Assembly (NCBI GenBank): GCA_027021615.1
Contig: JALUTY010000118.1
Coordinates: 17,821 to 81,820, forward strand
From: a bacterium
Lineage (GTDB): Bacteria > Desulfobacterota > Deferrisomatia > Deferrisomatales > Deferrisomataceae
Length of the DNA: 64,000 nucleotides
Reading direction: 5' to 3'
Below, in pieces: positions 16,349 through 26,475 of the stretch. Under the pieces are notes generated by a model. It was not told where the DNA came from, made no database searches, and was given only the letters and a program-made list of their open reading frames with translations. The translations under genes were made by a program, and so were the position numbers. The number at the start of each line of letters is the position of its first letter. Position 1 is the first letter of the stretch.

Positions 16349-16810
16349 ATGTCGTTCGTGCTGGTGGTGGACGACGTGCGGGTGAACCGGCTCATGCTCC
16401 TCAAGGCGCTCGCTCCGATCCCGGCCGTCGAGGCCGAGGACGCGGCTCAGGCCCTGGATCTTTTTTTCACGAGGCGGCCGGCCGTGGTGCTCCTGGACAT
16501 CGGCCTGCCCGAGGTGGATGGGATCACTCTGCTACGGGTCATCCGCCAGCAGGATCGCCGAGCCGGGGTCCACACGCCTGTGGTGGTGGTGAGCGGGGAG
16601 GGCACCCGGCAACACGTGATGACCACCGCCCGGCTGGGGGTGGACGGCTTTTTCGTGAAGCCCGTGGAGCCGGGCGATCTGGCCCAGCGGGTCCGGGAGC
16701 TGTGGCCCAGGTCAGCCGAGGGGACCGAGGGCCGCGAGGCGGGACCGGAGGGAGTGGGAGCGGAAGGCGGGTCCGAGGCGGAGGAGCCGCCGAAAGAAGC
16801 CGAGAACTGA
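16349..16810 (+). CDS. Receiver-domain response regulator
   Basis: A 153-residue protein whose first 120 or so residues are a receiver domain: VLVVDDVRVNR at the start, phospho-acceptor Asp in VVLLDIGLPEVDG, and Lys in FFVKPVEPGDL. The last 30 residues are a low-complexity Glu/Gly-rich tail without a domain. It follows the preceding receiver with one base between them, so both are likely made together and share the HPt donor. Confidence 0.85.
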   Translation: MSFVLVVDDVRVNRLMLLKALAPIPAVEAEDAAQALDLFFTRRPAVVLLDIGLPEVDGITLLRVIRQQDRRAGVHTPVVVVSGEGTRQHVMTTARLGVDGFFVKPVEPGDLAQRVRELWPRSAEGTEGREAGPEGVGAEGGSEAEEPPKEAEN

Positions 16811-16835
16811 GAGGGAACGCTCGAGAGGAGGGTTC

Positions 16836-17192
16836 GTGCCCACCGCGTATGCCACCAAACGGCGCTATCCCCGCAAGCCCCTGCGAGAAGCGGCGTTGGT
16901 GCGGTGCGACCGGGTTCCGGTGGCCGAGGGGTTCACCAAGACCCGGGTCGTTGGGCCGGGCGGGTGTGGGTTCGAGAGCGACGAGCCGTTGGGGGTGGGC
17001 CGGTTTGTGGAGCTGGTGCTCCGTTTGGATCGCCACACGATTCGGGCTCTGGGCCGGATCGTGTACGAACGCTCCCTGGAGCCCGGCCGCTACGAGGTGG
17101 GGGTGGAGTTCCTCCGGATCCCCGAGGAGCACCGAGCCGCGATCCGCGAGCTGTTTCCCGGCGAGGCGCCAGCGACCGTCCCCGAAGGCTGA
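16836..17192 (+). CDS. PilZ-domain protein
   Basis: A protein of 118 residues with the PilZ fold, which binds cyclic di-GMP in many relatives. The N-terminal RRYPRKPL supplies the RxxxR motif. The second motif, usually D/N-x-S-x-x-G, is here VVGPGGCGF and lacks the expected acidic and Ser residues, so nucleotide binding is uncertain. VYERSLEPGRYEVGVEF is the conserved C-terminal strand region. The GTG follows GAGGAGGG. It lies 25 bases after the receiver gene and probably in its transcript. Confidence 0.75.
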   Translation: MPTAYATKRRYPRKPLREAALVRCDRVPVAEGFTKTRVVGPGGCGFESDEPLGVGRFVELVLRLDRHTIRALGRIVYERSLEPGRYEVGVEFLRIPEEHRAAIRELFPGEAPATVPEG

Positions 17193-17258
17193 CCCTCCGT
17201 TCCGGTTGGCAAGATCCGTCGCCTGCCGATAGAATCTTTCCCCTATTACGCCGTGTGA

Positions 17259-19367
<2,109 letters not shown>

Positions 19368-19593
19368 GACGCTGGGAGGCTAGGACGCTAGGACGCTAGG
19401 ACGCATAAAAACCTACGGGGTAATAGCCTTCTAGCCTCCCAGCATCCCAGCTTTCCAGCGGGCCGAAGGCCCCAGACCGTCGACCAAAATTACTGGAAGG
19501 CCGGGAAGGACGATTCACGATTTCCGATTCACGGCAGTTGCGACCAACGACCGACGACGAACCACCAACGACCGAAGTTTCCAGGAGATCCCC
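19368..19593. repeat. Repeat mosaic: opposed octamer arrays, hairpin, heptamers
   Basis: GCTAGGAC octamers (19368-19404) are followed after 25 bases by inverted CCTCCCAG-type octamers (19430-19459), then GGGCCGAAGGCCC (19460-19472), GATTCAC heptamers (19511-19535), and CGACCAA/CGACCGA heptamers (19546-19580). The two octamer blocks could pair in an RNA. Confidence 0.85.
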
Positions 19594-19677
19594 ATGATTC
19601 GAGTCGAGCGAGAGCAGGCCGTGGCCGAGCTCCGTGGGGCCCTGCTTGAGCGGTTGGACCGAGGGGCAAAGGGGTAG
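19594..19677 (+). CDS. Possible 27-residue leader peptide or gene remnant
   Basis: ATG 19594 follows CAGGAGATCCCC, a better ribosome-binding site than most genes here have. It encodes 27 residues (rich in Arg, Glu, Leu; one predicted amphipathic helix) ending 4 bases before the start of the YihY-type gene. It may be a real small protein, a translational leader, or the tip of a lost gene. There is no recognisable family. Confidence 0.3.
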   Translation: MIRVEREQAVAELRGALLERLDRGAKG

Positions 19678-19681
19678 GGCC

Positions 19682-20941
19682 ATGGCGCTCCCGCCGGAGG
19701 CCGACGCACATCGCAGCTTGACCGACCGGATCGAAGGGTTCCTGTGGGACTCGGTGGGCCTGGGCCGGGGAGCGGGGGTGGTGCGCACGGTGCTGATCAC
19801 TGGCTGGAAGTTCCGGGCCGACCGGGGGTTCCTGCGGGCCTCGGCCCTGACCTACTCCACCCTGCTGAGCCTAGTGCCCCTGCTGGCCCTGGCGTTCTCG
19901 GTTCTGAAGGGGCTGGGTGTGCAGAGGCGATTGGAGCCGTTGGTCCTCAAGCACCTGGCCGCCGGCAACCCCGAGGTGGCCGCTCGGCTCATCGAGTATG
20001 TAGAGCGCACCAACTTCGCGTCGCTGGGCGCGGTGGGGCTGGTGGCCCTGGTGCTCACGGCGGTGGCCGTGATCGGCAACGTGGAGCTGAGCCTGAACGA
20101 CATCTGGCAGGTGCGGCGGGGCCGGTCGCCGGTGCGCAAAGTGGCCGACTACCTGTCCATGCTCGTGCTGGGACCGATCCTCTTGCTGGCCTCGATCAGC
20201 CTGACCACCAGCCTGCAGAGCCCGGCAGTGATCGAGCGGCTGCAGCTGCTGGGCCCCCTGCTGCGGCTGATGGTGCGGCTGTTGCCGTTTGTGGCGGTGT
20301 GGCTCGCGTTCACGGCCCTGTACGTGATCCTTCCGAACCGAAGGGTGCCGCTGCGCTCGGCCCTGCTGGGGGGCGTGGTGGCCGGGTCCCTGTGGCAGTT
20401 CGCGGAGTGGGGGTACATCGAGTTCCAGATCGGGGTCACCCGGTACAACGCCATTTACGGGGCCATGGCCCAGCTGCCGCTCCTGTTCGTGTGGCTGTAC
20501 CTGAGCTGGTGCATCGTGCTCTGGGGGGCGGAGCTCGCGTTCGTCCACCACCTGCCCGGCCGGGGGCGCTACCTCAAGAGCCGCCACGAGCTGTGGGTGC
20601 CGCGGCTCGAGGCGGCCCTGGCGTTCCTGATTCCGGTGGCCGCGCGCCACCTCGCCGGAAAGCCCGGCCCCACCGAGGGCGAGGCCGTGGCCGCCACCGG
20701 GTTCGACCCGCCGGATGCCGCCCGGGTGCTGGCCCGCCTCCAAGCGGACGGTTGGATCGTGCAGACCCAACACGATCCGCCCCGGCTGGTGCCCGGAAGA
20801 TGCCCGGAGCACACCCCGGCTCGGGAGCTGGTCAGCGGGGTCCTGCGGCTCGAGGGCGGTGGCGGGGCCGTGCGGGAGGCCTTGGAGGCCCGGTTCGGGG
20901 ACCGGACCTGGGCCGATCTGGCCGGGGAGGAGGGGGGGTGA
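19682..20941 (+). CDS. YihY/BrkB-family inner-membrane protein
   Basis: A protein of 419 residues with about six membrane helices. RADRGFLRASALTYSTLLSLVPLLA is the family signature region near residue 45, and the segment near ILPNRRVPLRSALLGGVVAGSLW is also typical. The last 130 residues are cytoplasmic and resemble a winged-helix regulator fold (AARVLARLQADGWIVQT). The family is often mislabelled ribonuclease BN; its real function is unsettled. ATG 19682 fits the homology start. It overlaps the next gene by 4 bases. Confidence 0.85.
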   Translation: MALPPEADAHRSLTDRIEGFLWDSVGLGRGAGVVRTVLITGWKFRADRGFLRASALTYSTLLSLVPLLALAFSVLKGLGVQRRLEPLVLKHLAAGNPEVAARLIEYVERTNFASLGAVGLVALVLTAVAVIGNVELSLNDIWQVRRGRSPVRKVADYLSMLVLGPILLLASISLTTSLQSPAVIERLQLLGPLLRLMVRLLPFVAVWLAFTALYVILPNRRVPLRSALLGGVVAGSLWQFAEWGYIEFQIGVTRYNAIYGAMAQLPLLFVWLYLSWCIVLWGAELAFVHHLPGRGRYLKSRHELWVPRLEAALAFLIPVAARHLAGKPGPTEGEAVAATGFDPPDAARVLARLQADGWIVQTQHDPPRLVPGRCPEHTPARELVSGVLRLEGGGGAVREALEARFGDRTWADLAGEEGG

Positions 20942-21603
20942 CGCCGCCGACCTGGGTGTTCGATCTCGACAACACGCTGTACCCGGCCGCATCCGGCCTG
21001 TTCCAGGAGGTGGACCGGCGCATCCATCGGTTCATGGTCGAGCGCCTGGGGCTCTCGCCCGACGAGGTCCCCCGCCTGCGCAGCCGGTACAAGCGGGCCT
21101 ACGGGGCCACTTTGGGGGGGCTGATGGCTCACCACGGCGTGGACCCCCAGGAGTACCTGCGCTACGTGCACGACGTGCCCCTGGAGCGACACTTGGGGCC
21201 CGACCCAGGGCTGCGTGGGGACCTGGAGGCTTTGGACGGGGCCAAGGTGGTGTTCACGAACGGCAGCGTGGAGCACACCCGGCGGGTGCTCGGCCGCCTC
21301 GGGGTCGGCTCGCTGTTCGAGGCCGTCTTCGACATCGCGTTCATGGACTACGTGCCCAAGCCCCGGCCCCACGGCTACCGGAAGCTGCTGGAGGCCCTGG
21401 CGGTGCCGGCCGACCGGTGCGTCCTGGTGGACGACCTGGAGGAGAACCTGGACACCGGCCGGGCGTTGGGTATGGTGACCGTGAGGGTGGCTCCCCGAGG
21501 GACCCCGTCGACGCATCTCCGGGTGGGGCATCCTCGGAATCTTCCCGCCTTGTTTGACTCTGCGGGCCCCCCGTTCCTTCCTTCGTGCACGGAGACGCCA
21601 TGA
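20938..21603 (+). CDS. HAD-superfamily pyrimidine 5'-nucleotidase-like hydrolase
   Basis: A 221-residue HAD phosphatase. Motif I is FDLDNTLYP with the nucleophile Asp, motif II is VVFTNGS, motif III is the Lys in VPKPRPHGY, and motif IV is VLVDDLEENL. The LDNTLYPA form and the helical cap are those of the SDT1/YjjG-like pyrimidine 5'-nucleotidases, which dephosphorylate UMP or CMP; the exact substrate is not known. The GTG overlaps the YihY stop (GTGA), and its own stop overlaps the next start (ATGA). Confidence 0.82.
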   Translation: MTPPTWVFDLDNTLYPAASGLFQEVDRRIHRFMVERLGLSPDEVPRLRSRYKRAYGATLGGLMAHHGVDPQEYLRYVHDVPLERHLGPDPGLRGDLEALDGAKVVFTNGSVEHTRRVLGRLGVGSLFEAVFDIAFMDYVPKPRPHGYRKLLEALAVPADRCVLVDDLEENLDTGRALGMVTVRVAPRGTPSTHLRVGHPRNLPALFDSAGPPFLPSCTETP

Positions 21604-22694
21604 GCCCTTACGAAGCCCTCGCAGTCCGGCTCGCCACCCTGGCCATGGGGTATCCCCCCCGGGACGTCCTGCTGGAGATCCTCGAGGAGAACTTCACCGA
21701 GGAAGAGGCCCGGGTGGCCGCATGCCTGCCCACGGGGGTGTCGCCGTTGGACCCCGTGCCGGCCGAGGAGGTGGCCCGGGAGGCCGGGGCGGACCCGGCG
21801 CGGGTGGGGGAGGTTCTCGAGGGGCTGGCCGCGCGGAACGTGATCTACCGGAGGGTGGGGGGTGGAGGGGGTCCGCAGTACGCGCTGCACCAGGTGGGGT
21901 TCGGGTTCCCCCAGTCGTTCTTCTGGGCGGGGGCCGACACGCCCCACGCCCGGCGCATGGCCGGGCTGGTAGTCCGGTACTTCAACCGCCACGTGACCCG
22001 CGAGGCCTACGCTGCAGCCCCCACCAAGCCCTACCGGTACGTGCCGGTGGCTGCCTCGATCGACCGGAAGCTCCAGGCCGTGCTGCCCCACCACGCCATG
22101 GACGCGGTGATCGAGGGTGCCGGCCGGTTCGCCGTGGCCCACTGCCCCTGCCGGGTCACGGCCCGGCTTCGGGGCCGGCCGTGCCCCCACCCGGAGGAGG
22201 TATGCCTCAAGTTCGATGAGCTCGCCGAGTACCTGGTGGACCGGGGTCTGGGCCGCGAGATCTCCCGGGAGGAGGCCCGCGACCTGGTGCGGAGGGCGGC
22301 CGAGGTCGGGCTCGTGCACTTTGTGGACAATGCTCGAGACGGTGTCAAACACAACTGCAACTGCTGCGGATGTTCCTGCTGGAACGTGGGCAGCATCCGC
22401 CGCCGCAAGATCCCCCGGGACGTGCTGATGGCTGTCTACTTCCTGCGCCGCACCGACGCCGACGCCTGCACCGGGTGCGGGGCCTGCGCCGAGATCTGCC
22501 CGGTGGCCGCGGTGGAGATGGGGCCGGACGCACCGGCCGTGGACCTGGAGTGGTGCATCGGGTGCGGGGTGTGCGCCACGGTCTGTCCCACCGGCGCCGT
22601 TACCGTGCGACCGCGGCCCGACCGGGGCGAGGTCCCCGCTCGGTTTCAGGAGCTCCACGGCCGGATCCTGGCCGAGAAGGGGGTGGGGGCATGA
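21600..22694 (+). CDS. Cys-rich 4Fe-4S protein with winged-helix N-terminus
   Basis: A protein of 364 residues. The first 100 or so residues look like a winged-helix domain. A middle section has unusual Cys clusters: CPCRVTARLRGRPCP followed by EEVCLKF, and HNCNCCGCSCWN. The C-terminus is a two-cluster ferredoxin, CTGCGACAEICP and CIGCGVCATVCP, each able to bind a [4Fe-4S] cluster. It probably passes electrons to an unidentified partner or senses redox state; similar proteins are found in anaerobes without firm function. It is coupled by ATGA overlaps on both sides. Confidence 0.8.
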   Translation: MSPYEALAVRLATLAMGYPPRDVLLEILEENFTEEEARVAACLPTGVSPLDPVPAEEVAREAGADPARVGEVLEGLAARNVIYRRVGGGGGPQYALHQVGFGFPQSFFWAGADTPHARRMAGLVVRYFNRHVTREAYAAAPTKPYRYVPVAASIDRKLQAVLPHHAMDAVIEGAGRFAVAHCPCRVTARLRGRPCPHPEEVCLKFDELAEYLVDRGLGREISREEARDLVRRAAEVGLVHFVDNARDGVKHNCNCCGCSCWNVGSIRRRKIPRDVLMAVYFLRRTDADACTGCGACAEICPVAAVEMGPDAPAVDLEWCIGCGVCATVCPTGAVTVRPRPDRGEVPARFQELHGRILAEKGVGA

Positions 22695-22924
22695 CGGCCC
22701 TTCCGAAGCTTTGCATCTCGACCCCATGGATCCGACTGGATCAGGCCCTCAAGGCGGCCGACTGGGTCCAGAGCGGCGGGGAGGCCAAGGTCCGGATCCA
22801 GGCGGGGGAGATCCGGGTGAACGGCCGGGTCGAGACCCGACGGGGCCGCAAGCTCCGGTCTGGGGACCGGGTCGAGGCCAGGGGCAAGGGGTTCGAGGTG
22901 GAAGTCGGGAGTTTAGCTTCGTGA
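22691..22924 (+). CDS. Small S4-domain RNA-binding protein
   Basis: A 77-residue protein made almost entirely of one S4 fold: IRLDQALKAADWV, then VRIQAGEIRVNGRVETRRGRK, then LRSGDRVEARG. It resembles the free-standing S4 proteins that bind RNA in ribosome assembly or quality control. The ATG overlaps the stop of the ferredoxin-like gene (ATGA). A new promoter starts 10 bases after its stop. Confidence 0.82.
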   Translation: MTALPKLCISTPWIRLDQALKAADWVQSGGEAKVRIQAGEIRVNGRVETRRGRKLRSGDRVEARGKGFEVEVGSLAS

Positions 22925-22933
22925 AACATTTTC

Positions 22934-22962
22934 TTGACACGCCCCGCCCGTTCGGGTATCTC
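22934..22962 (+). promoter_or_regulatory. Sigma-70-type promoter before the TRAP binding protein
   Basis: TTGACA (22934-22939) and TATCTC (22957-22962) with a 17-base spacer, 45 bases before the ATG at 23007. Confidence 0.55.
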
Positions 22963-23006
22963 CAAAACGTCGTTTTTTGTTCCCCACCAACCCTAAGGAG
23001 GTCTCC

Positions 23007-24089
23007 ATGGAACGCCGAAGTTTTCTGAAGAAGGCTGGTGTCGCGGCTGCCGCCGGAGCGGTTACCTTCGGGAAGGCTCCCGCCGTCCTGGCCGCCAAGA
23101 AGTATAAGTGGAAGATGGTGACCACCTGGCCTCCCCACTTCCCGGTGCTGGGTGAGGGGGCCGATCTCCTAGCCAAGTGGGTCGAGGAGATGAGCGACGG
23201 CCGCCTCAAGATCCACGTGTACGGCGGCGGCGAGTTGGTGCCCCCCTTGCAGAGCTTCGACGCGGTGAGCCAGGGCACGGTGGAGATGGGGCACGGCGCC
23301 GCCTACTACTGGGCGGGTAAGATGCCGGCAGCCCAGTTCTTCGCAGCGGTCCCGTTCGGGTTCAACGCCCAGCAGATGAACGCCTGGCTGTACGGGGGAG
23401 GGGCCTGGGAACTCTGGAAGGAGCTCTACGCCCCGTTCAACGTGGTGCCGTTCCCGGCCGGGAACACCGGCGTGCAGATGGGGGGGTGGTTCAACAAGGA
23501 GATCAAGTCCCTGGACGACTACAAGGGGCTGAAGATGCGGATCCCGGGTCTGGGCGGCAAGGTGGTGGCCAAGGCCGGCGCGAACGCGGTGCTGGTGGCG
23601 GGGGGCGAGATCTACACCAACCTGGATCGGGGCGTGATCGATGCCACCGAGTGGGTGGGGCCGTACCATGACCTAAAGATGGGGTTCTACAAGGCGGCCA
23701 AGTACTACTACTACCCCGGCTGGCACGAGCCGGGCACCGTGCTCGAGGTTCTGGTGAACAAGAGGGCCTGGGAGAAGCTGCCCAAGGATCTGCAGGCCAT
23801 CGTGGAGACCGCCTGCTGGCGCTCGAACATCTGGATGCTGTCCGAGTTCGACGCCAAGAACAACGACTCCCTCAAGGAGCTGGTGGAGAAGCACGGGGTG
23901 CAGCTGCGGCGGTTCCCGGACGACGTGCTGCGGGGCCTGCACAAGCTTGCGAACGAGGTGGTGGAGGAGCTGGCCGCCTCGAGCCCCATGAGCAAGAAGA
24001 TCTACGACCATTACCAGGCGTTCAAGAAGAAGATTGATCCTTGGACCGACATCTCCGAACGGTCCTATCTGGAGGCCATTCGCCTGTAA
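23007..24089 (+). CDS. TRAP transporter substrate-binding protein (DctP family), Tat-exported
   Basis: A periplasmic binding protein of 360 residues. The N-terminus MERRSFLKKAGVAAAAG is a twin-arginine signal, with likely cleavage after AVLAA. Family features include the strand KWKMVTTWPPHFP and the ligand-contact region GLKMRIPGLGGKV with Arg, then NLDRGVIDATEWVGPYHD. The ATG has a strong AAGGAGG. It most resembles binders for small organic acids, but the ligand cannot be read. The DctQ and DctM membrane partners are not adjacent. It has its own promoter and ends at a strong terminator. Confidence 0.9.
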   Translation: MERRSFLKKAGVAAAAGAVTFGKAPAVLAAKKYKWKMVTTWPPHFPVLGEGADLLAKWVEEMSDGRLKIHVYGGGELVPPLQSFDAVSQGTVEMGHGAAYYWAGKMPAAQFFAAVPFGFNAQQMNAWLYGGGAWELWKELYAPFNVVPFPAGNTGVQMGGWFNKEIKSLDDYKGLKMRIPGLGGKVVAKAGANAVLVAGGEIYTNLDRGVIDATEWVGPYHDLKMGFYKAAKYYYYPGWHEPGTVLEVLVNKRAWEKLPKDLQAIVETACWRSNIWMLSEFDAKNNDSLKELVEKHGVQLRRFPDDVLRGLHKLANEVVEELAASSPMSKKIYDHYQAFKKKIDPWTDISERSYLEAIRL

Positions 24090-24110
24090 CCGGGTCGGTG
24101 GCAACCGCGA

Positions 24111-24154
24111 AACGCCAGACGGGCGGCCCCCGAGGGGGCCGCCCGTCTGGCGTT
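24111..24154. terminator. Strong bidirectional hairpin between convergent genes
   Basis: A perfect 20-base stem (24111-24130 with 24135-24154) around the loop CGAG, GC-rich, and no T-run on either side. It lies between the convergent TRAP and carboxyltransferase genes, so it may serve both. Confidence 0.75.
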
Positions 24155-24181
24155 CACGGCCTTCCGGCCTTCTCGCCGCTC

Positions 24182-25915
24182 TCACCCCTTGATGATCCGA
24201 GGGGTGATCATCTGGTGGTGGGCGCAGAGGGACTTGGGGTTCTGGTAGGCCGCGCCGGCGAACGCCGTCATGTACCGCCGGATGTCAGCGAACCGCACCA
24301 CCTCGTCCACGAACCCCATCTTGGCGCAGTAGGCCGGCCGGGACTTGTCGTAGTAGTCCTGGACGAGCTGGTTCATCTTGTCGATGACGGGCTGGATCGG
24401 CTTGCCCGCGTCCTTCTCCTTGACCAGGCGGCGGGCGTAGGTGGCCGCGGCCGCGGTCTCACCATGCATCACGTAGATCTCGGTGGTGGGGGTGCCCAGG
24501 GTGAAGGCGTTGTGGTTGTTGGCGGTGGGGCCGCCCATGACGTAGTGGGCCGCGGCCGTGCCCTTCCGGAGCACCACCAGCATCATGGGCACGTCGGTCT
24601 GCTCGATGGAGTAGATCAGCGACTGGCCCAGGCCCAGCAGCTCGGCCTTCTCGGCGATGTCGCCCACGTCGATGCCCGTGGTGTCCTGGAACCAGATCAG
24701 CGGGATGCGGTCGCGGCCGCACAGGGTCACGAACTCGTTCATCTTGATGAGTCCCTGGCGGTAGAGTTTGCCCCCGATGCCCGGGTAGTCGGCGTACTCG
24801 GGGTAGCCAGCGGGCAGGAAACCCTGGCGGTTGCCGATGACCCCGCACAGGAACCCGTCCACCTTCACCAGCCCGCAGTAGATCTCGGGGCCGTAGTCGG
24901 GCCGGAACTCCAGGTGCTCGCTGCCATCCACCAGCCGGGCCAGCACGTCGTCGAAGCTATAAGTGCGCTTCTGGTTGAACGGGATGATCCGCTCGATCTC
25001 GTCGGGGGAGAGCTTGGGCGGCTTGGGCTCGGCCACCCGGAAGAACCGGGGGGCATAGGCCGGCATCTCGCGCATGTGCTCCTTGATGATGTCGAGCACT
25101 GCGTACTCGGTGTCGGCCACGTACCGGAAGAAGCCGGTGGCGTCGTGGTGGATCTCGACCCGGCCCGGGGGTACGGCCTTGAACTTGCGGGTCGCCTCGA
25201 TCAGGGCCTCACACCCCTCCTCGTCGAACTGGCCTTTGGGGCTCATGCCGCTCACGATGCCGCCCCCGCCCACAGCCATGTTGGCGTCCTTGTGGGCCAC
25301 GATCAGGGTGGGGCTGATCGCCTGGTACCCGCCGCCGGCCGGGTTGGTGCCGTAGACCGCAGCCAGCACCGGCACGCCCATCTTCTGGAGCTCGGCGTGG
25401 CGGAAGAAGGTGGTGCCGCCGCCCCGGCGGTCGGGGTACACCAGGTGCTGCTCGTTGAGCTTCACCCCACTGCAGTTCACCAGCCATACGAGCGGCACGT
25501 TGAGCCGCTTGGCCAGGTCGGTGACCCGGAGGATGTTCTCGGACTGGCCGGCGATCCAGGCGCCGGCGAGCACCTTGTTGTCGAACCCGATCACCACCGC
25601 CCAGCGGCCCGAGATCTTGGCCAGGCCGTCCACCACGCCGGTGGTGCCCTCCTGGTTCTCCTTGGGGTTGTACAGGGTGTGCAGGGGGCACCAGGTGCCG
25701 GGGTCCACCAGGTACTCGATGCGTTGCCACACGGTCAGCTGACCCCGGTCGTTCACCTTTTTCTGGGGGATCCCGGCGTTCTTGACGCGCTCCACCTCCT
25801 TGGCCAGCTCGGCCTCGACCTTGCGGATCTCCTGCACGCTCTCCTCGGACGTCTTGAGCTGGCGCTCGGAGAGCGGCTGACCAAACTCGGGCATCTTTTC
25901 GAAGTACGGCCTCAT
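24182..25915 (-). CDS. gcdA: Glutaconyl-CoA decarboxylase alpha-type carboxyltransferase
   Basis: A 577-residue carboxyltransferase. It matches the alpha subunit of glutaconyl-CoA decarboxylase along its length: MPEFGQPL, WCPLHTLYNP, VNCSGVKLNEQ, YPDRRGGGTTFFRHAEL, YGTNPAGGGY, WIQDTTGID-like WFQDTTGID, and RKGTAAAHYVMGGP. It has two crotonase-fold carboxyltransferase halves. In the known enzyme this subunit moves CO2 from the acyl-CoA to biotin for a sodium-pumping complex, but the biotin carrier and membrane subunits are not adjacent, so another acyl-CoA substrate or partner is possible. GGGAGGAAACG precedes the ATG. Module M copy 2 forms its upstream leader. Confidence 0.85.
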   Translation of the reverse strand: MRPYFEKMPEFGQPLSERQLKTSEESVQEIRKVEAELAKEVERVKNAGIPQKKVNDRGQLTVWQRIEYLVDPGTWCPLHTLYNPKENQEGTTGVVDGLAKISGRWAVVIGFDNKVLAGAWIAGQSENILRVTDLAKRLNVPLVWLVNCSGVKLNEQHLVYPDRRGGGTTFFRHAELQKMGVPVLAAVYGTNPAGGGYQAISPTLIVAHKDANMAVGGGGIVSGMSPKGQFDEEGCEALIEATRKFKAVPPGRVEIHHDATGFFRYVADTEYAVLDIIKEHMREMPAYAPRFFRVAEPKPPKLSPDEIERIIPFNQKRTYSFDDVLARLVDGSEHLEFRPDYGPEIYCGLVKVDGFLCGVIGNRQGFLPAGYPEYADYPGIGGKLYRQGLIKMNEFVTLCGRDRIPLIWFQDTTGIDVGDIAEKAELLGLGQSLIYSIEQTDVPMMLVVLRKGTAAAHYVMGGPTANNHNAFTLGTPTTEIYVMHGETAAAATYARRLVKEKDAGKPIQPVIDKMNQLVQDYYDKSRPAYCAKMGFVDEVVRFADIRRYMTAFAGAAYQNPKSLCAHHQMITPRIIKG

Positions 25916-26475
25916 CGTTTCCTCCCGTTTTGGAACGTGAATCTAAGGACGGCGTGACTCTGGCTTCTATGTAACTTCCGTTAGGACGCTAGGAGGCTGG
26001 GACGCTGGGAGGCTTGAAAACCTCCCGGGTTCCCACACGTTCCAGACCATGCCTCTTCGCCTCCATCACATGCCCCTCGGACCAACGCACGTTACCCTTC
26101 TCCGGTGTGGGGCCGCGCAGCGGCCGATGGAGGCTTCCATGCAAGTTCTTTACCGGAACGTCGATCCTCGCTCTTCGGTCGCCGGTCTGGGGCCTTCGGT
26201 TCGCTGGGCGGTTGGGCGGCCGGGCGGCTCCCGAACCTCGCCGAAGCTCGGGGGCACGGGGGCTGGTAAGGCGGCCGCCTGACGGGCCGAGATACCCGGA
26301 ATTTCCCTAGTCTCTAGTCTCTCGTTTCCAGTTTCTGGTCTTTTCTGGTCTCTGCCCCATAGGTGAAAATTGATCACCACCAGGTGGAATTCTTCGCGCG
26401 CCCCTTCTATACCTTTTTGGCCTGCCCTCACGCAAAGCTCTGGGTCGAGACGGTGGGCCTTGGCCCAACAGAGCC
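25916..26475. repeat. Repeat mosaic: module M copy 2, octamers, hairpin words, heptamers
   Basis: No gene. On the minus strand, reading toward the carboxyltransferase gene, module M runs from about 26100 to 26007 with its GGGAGG/CCTCCC hairpin at 26007-26026, then octamers down to about 25983. At 26188-26265 lies a GGCCTTCGG word plus GCTGGGCG-type octamers, and at 26303-26352 CTAGTCT-type heptamers. The stretch 26353-26475 is AT-richer and shows no clear signal. Confidence 0.8.
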
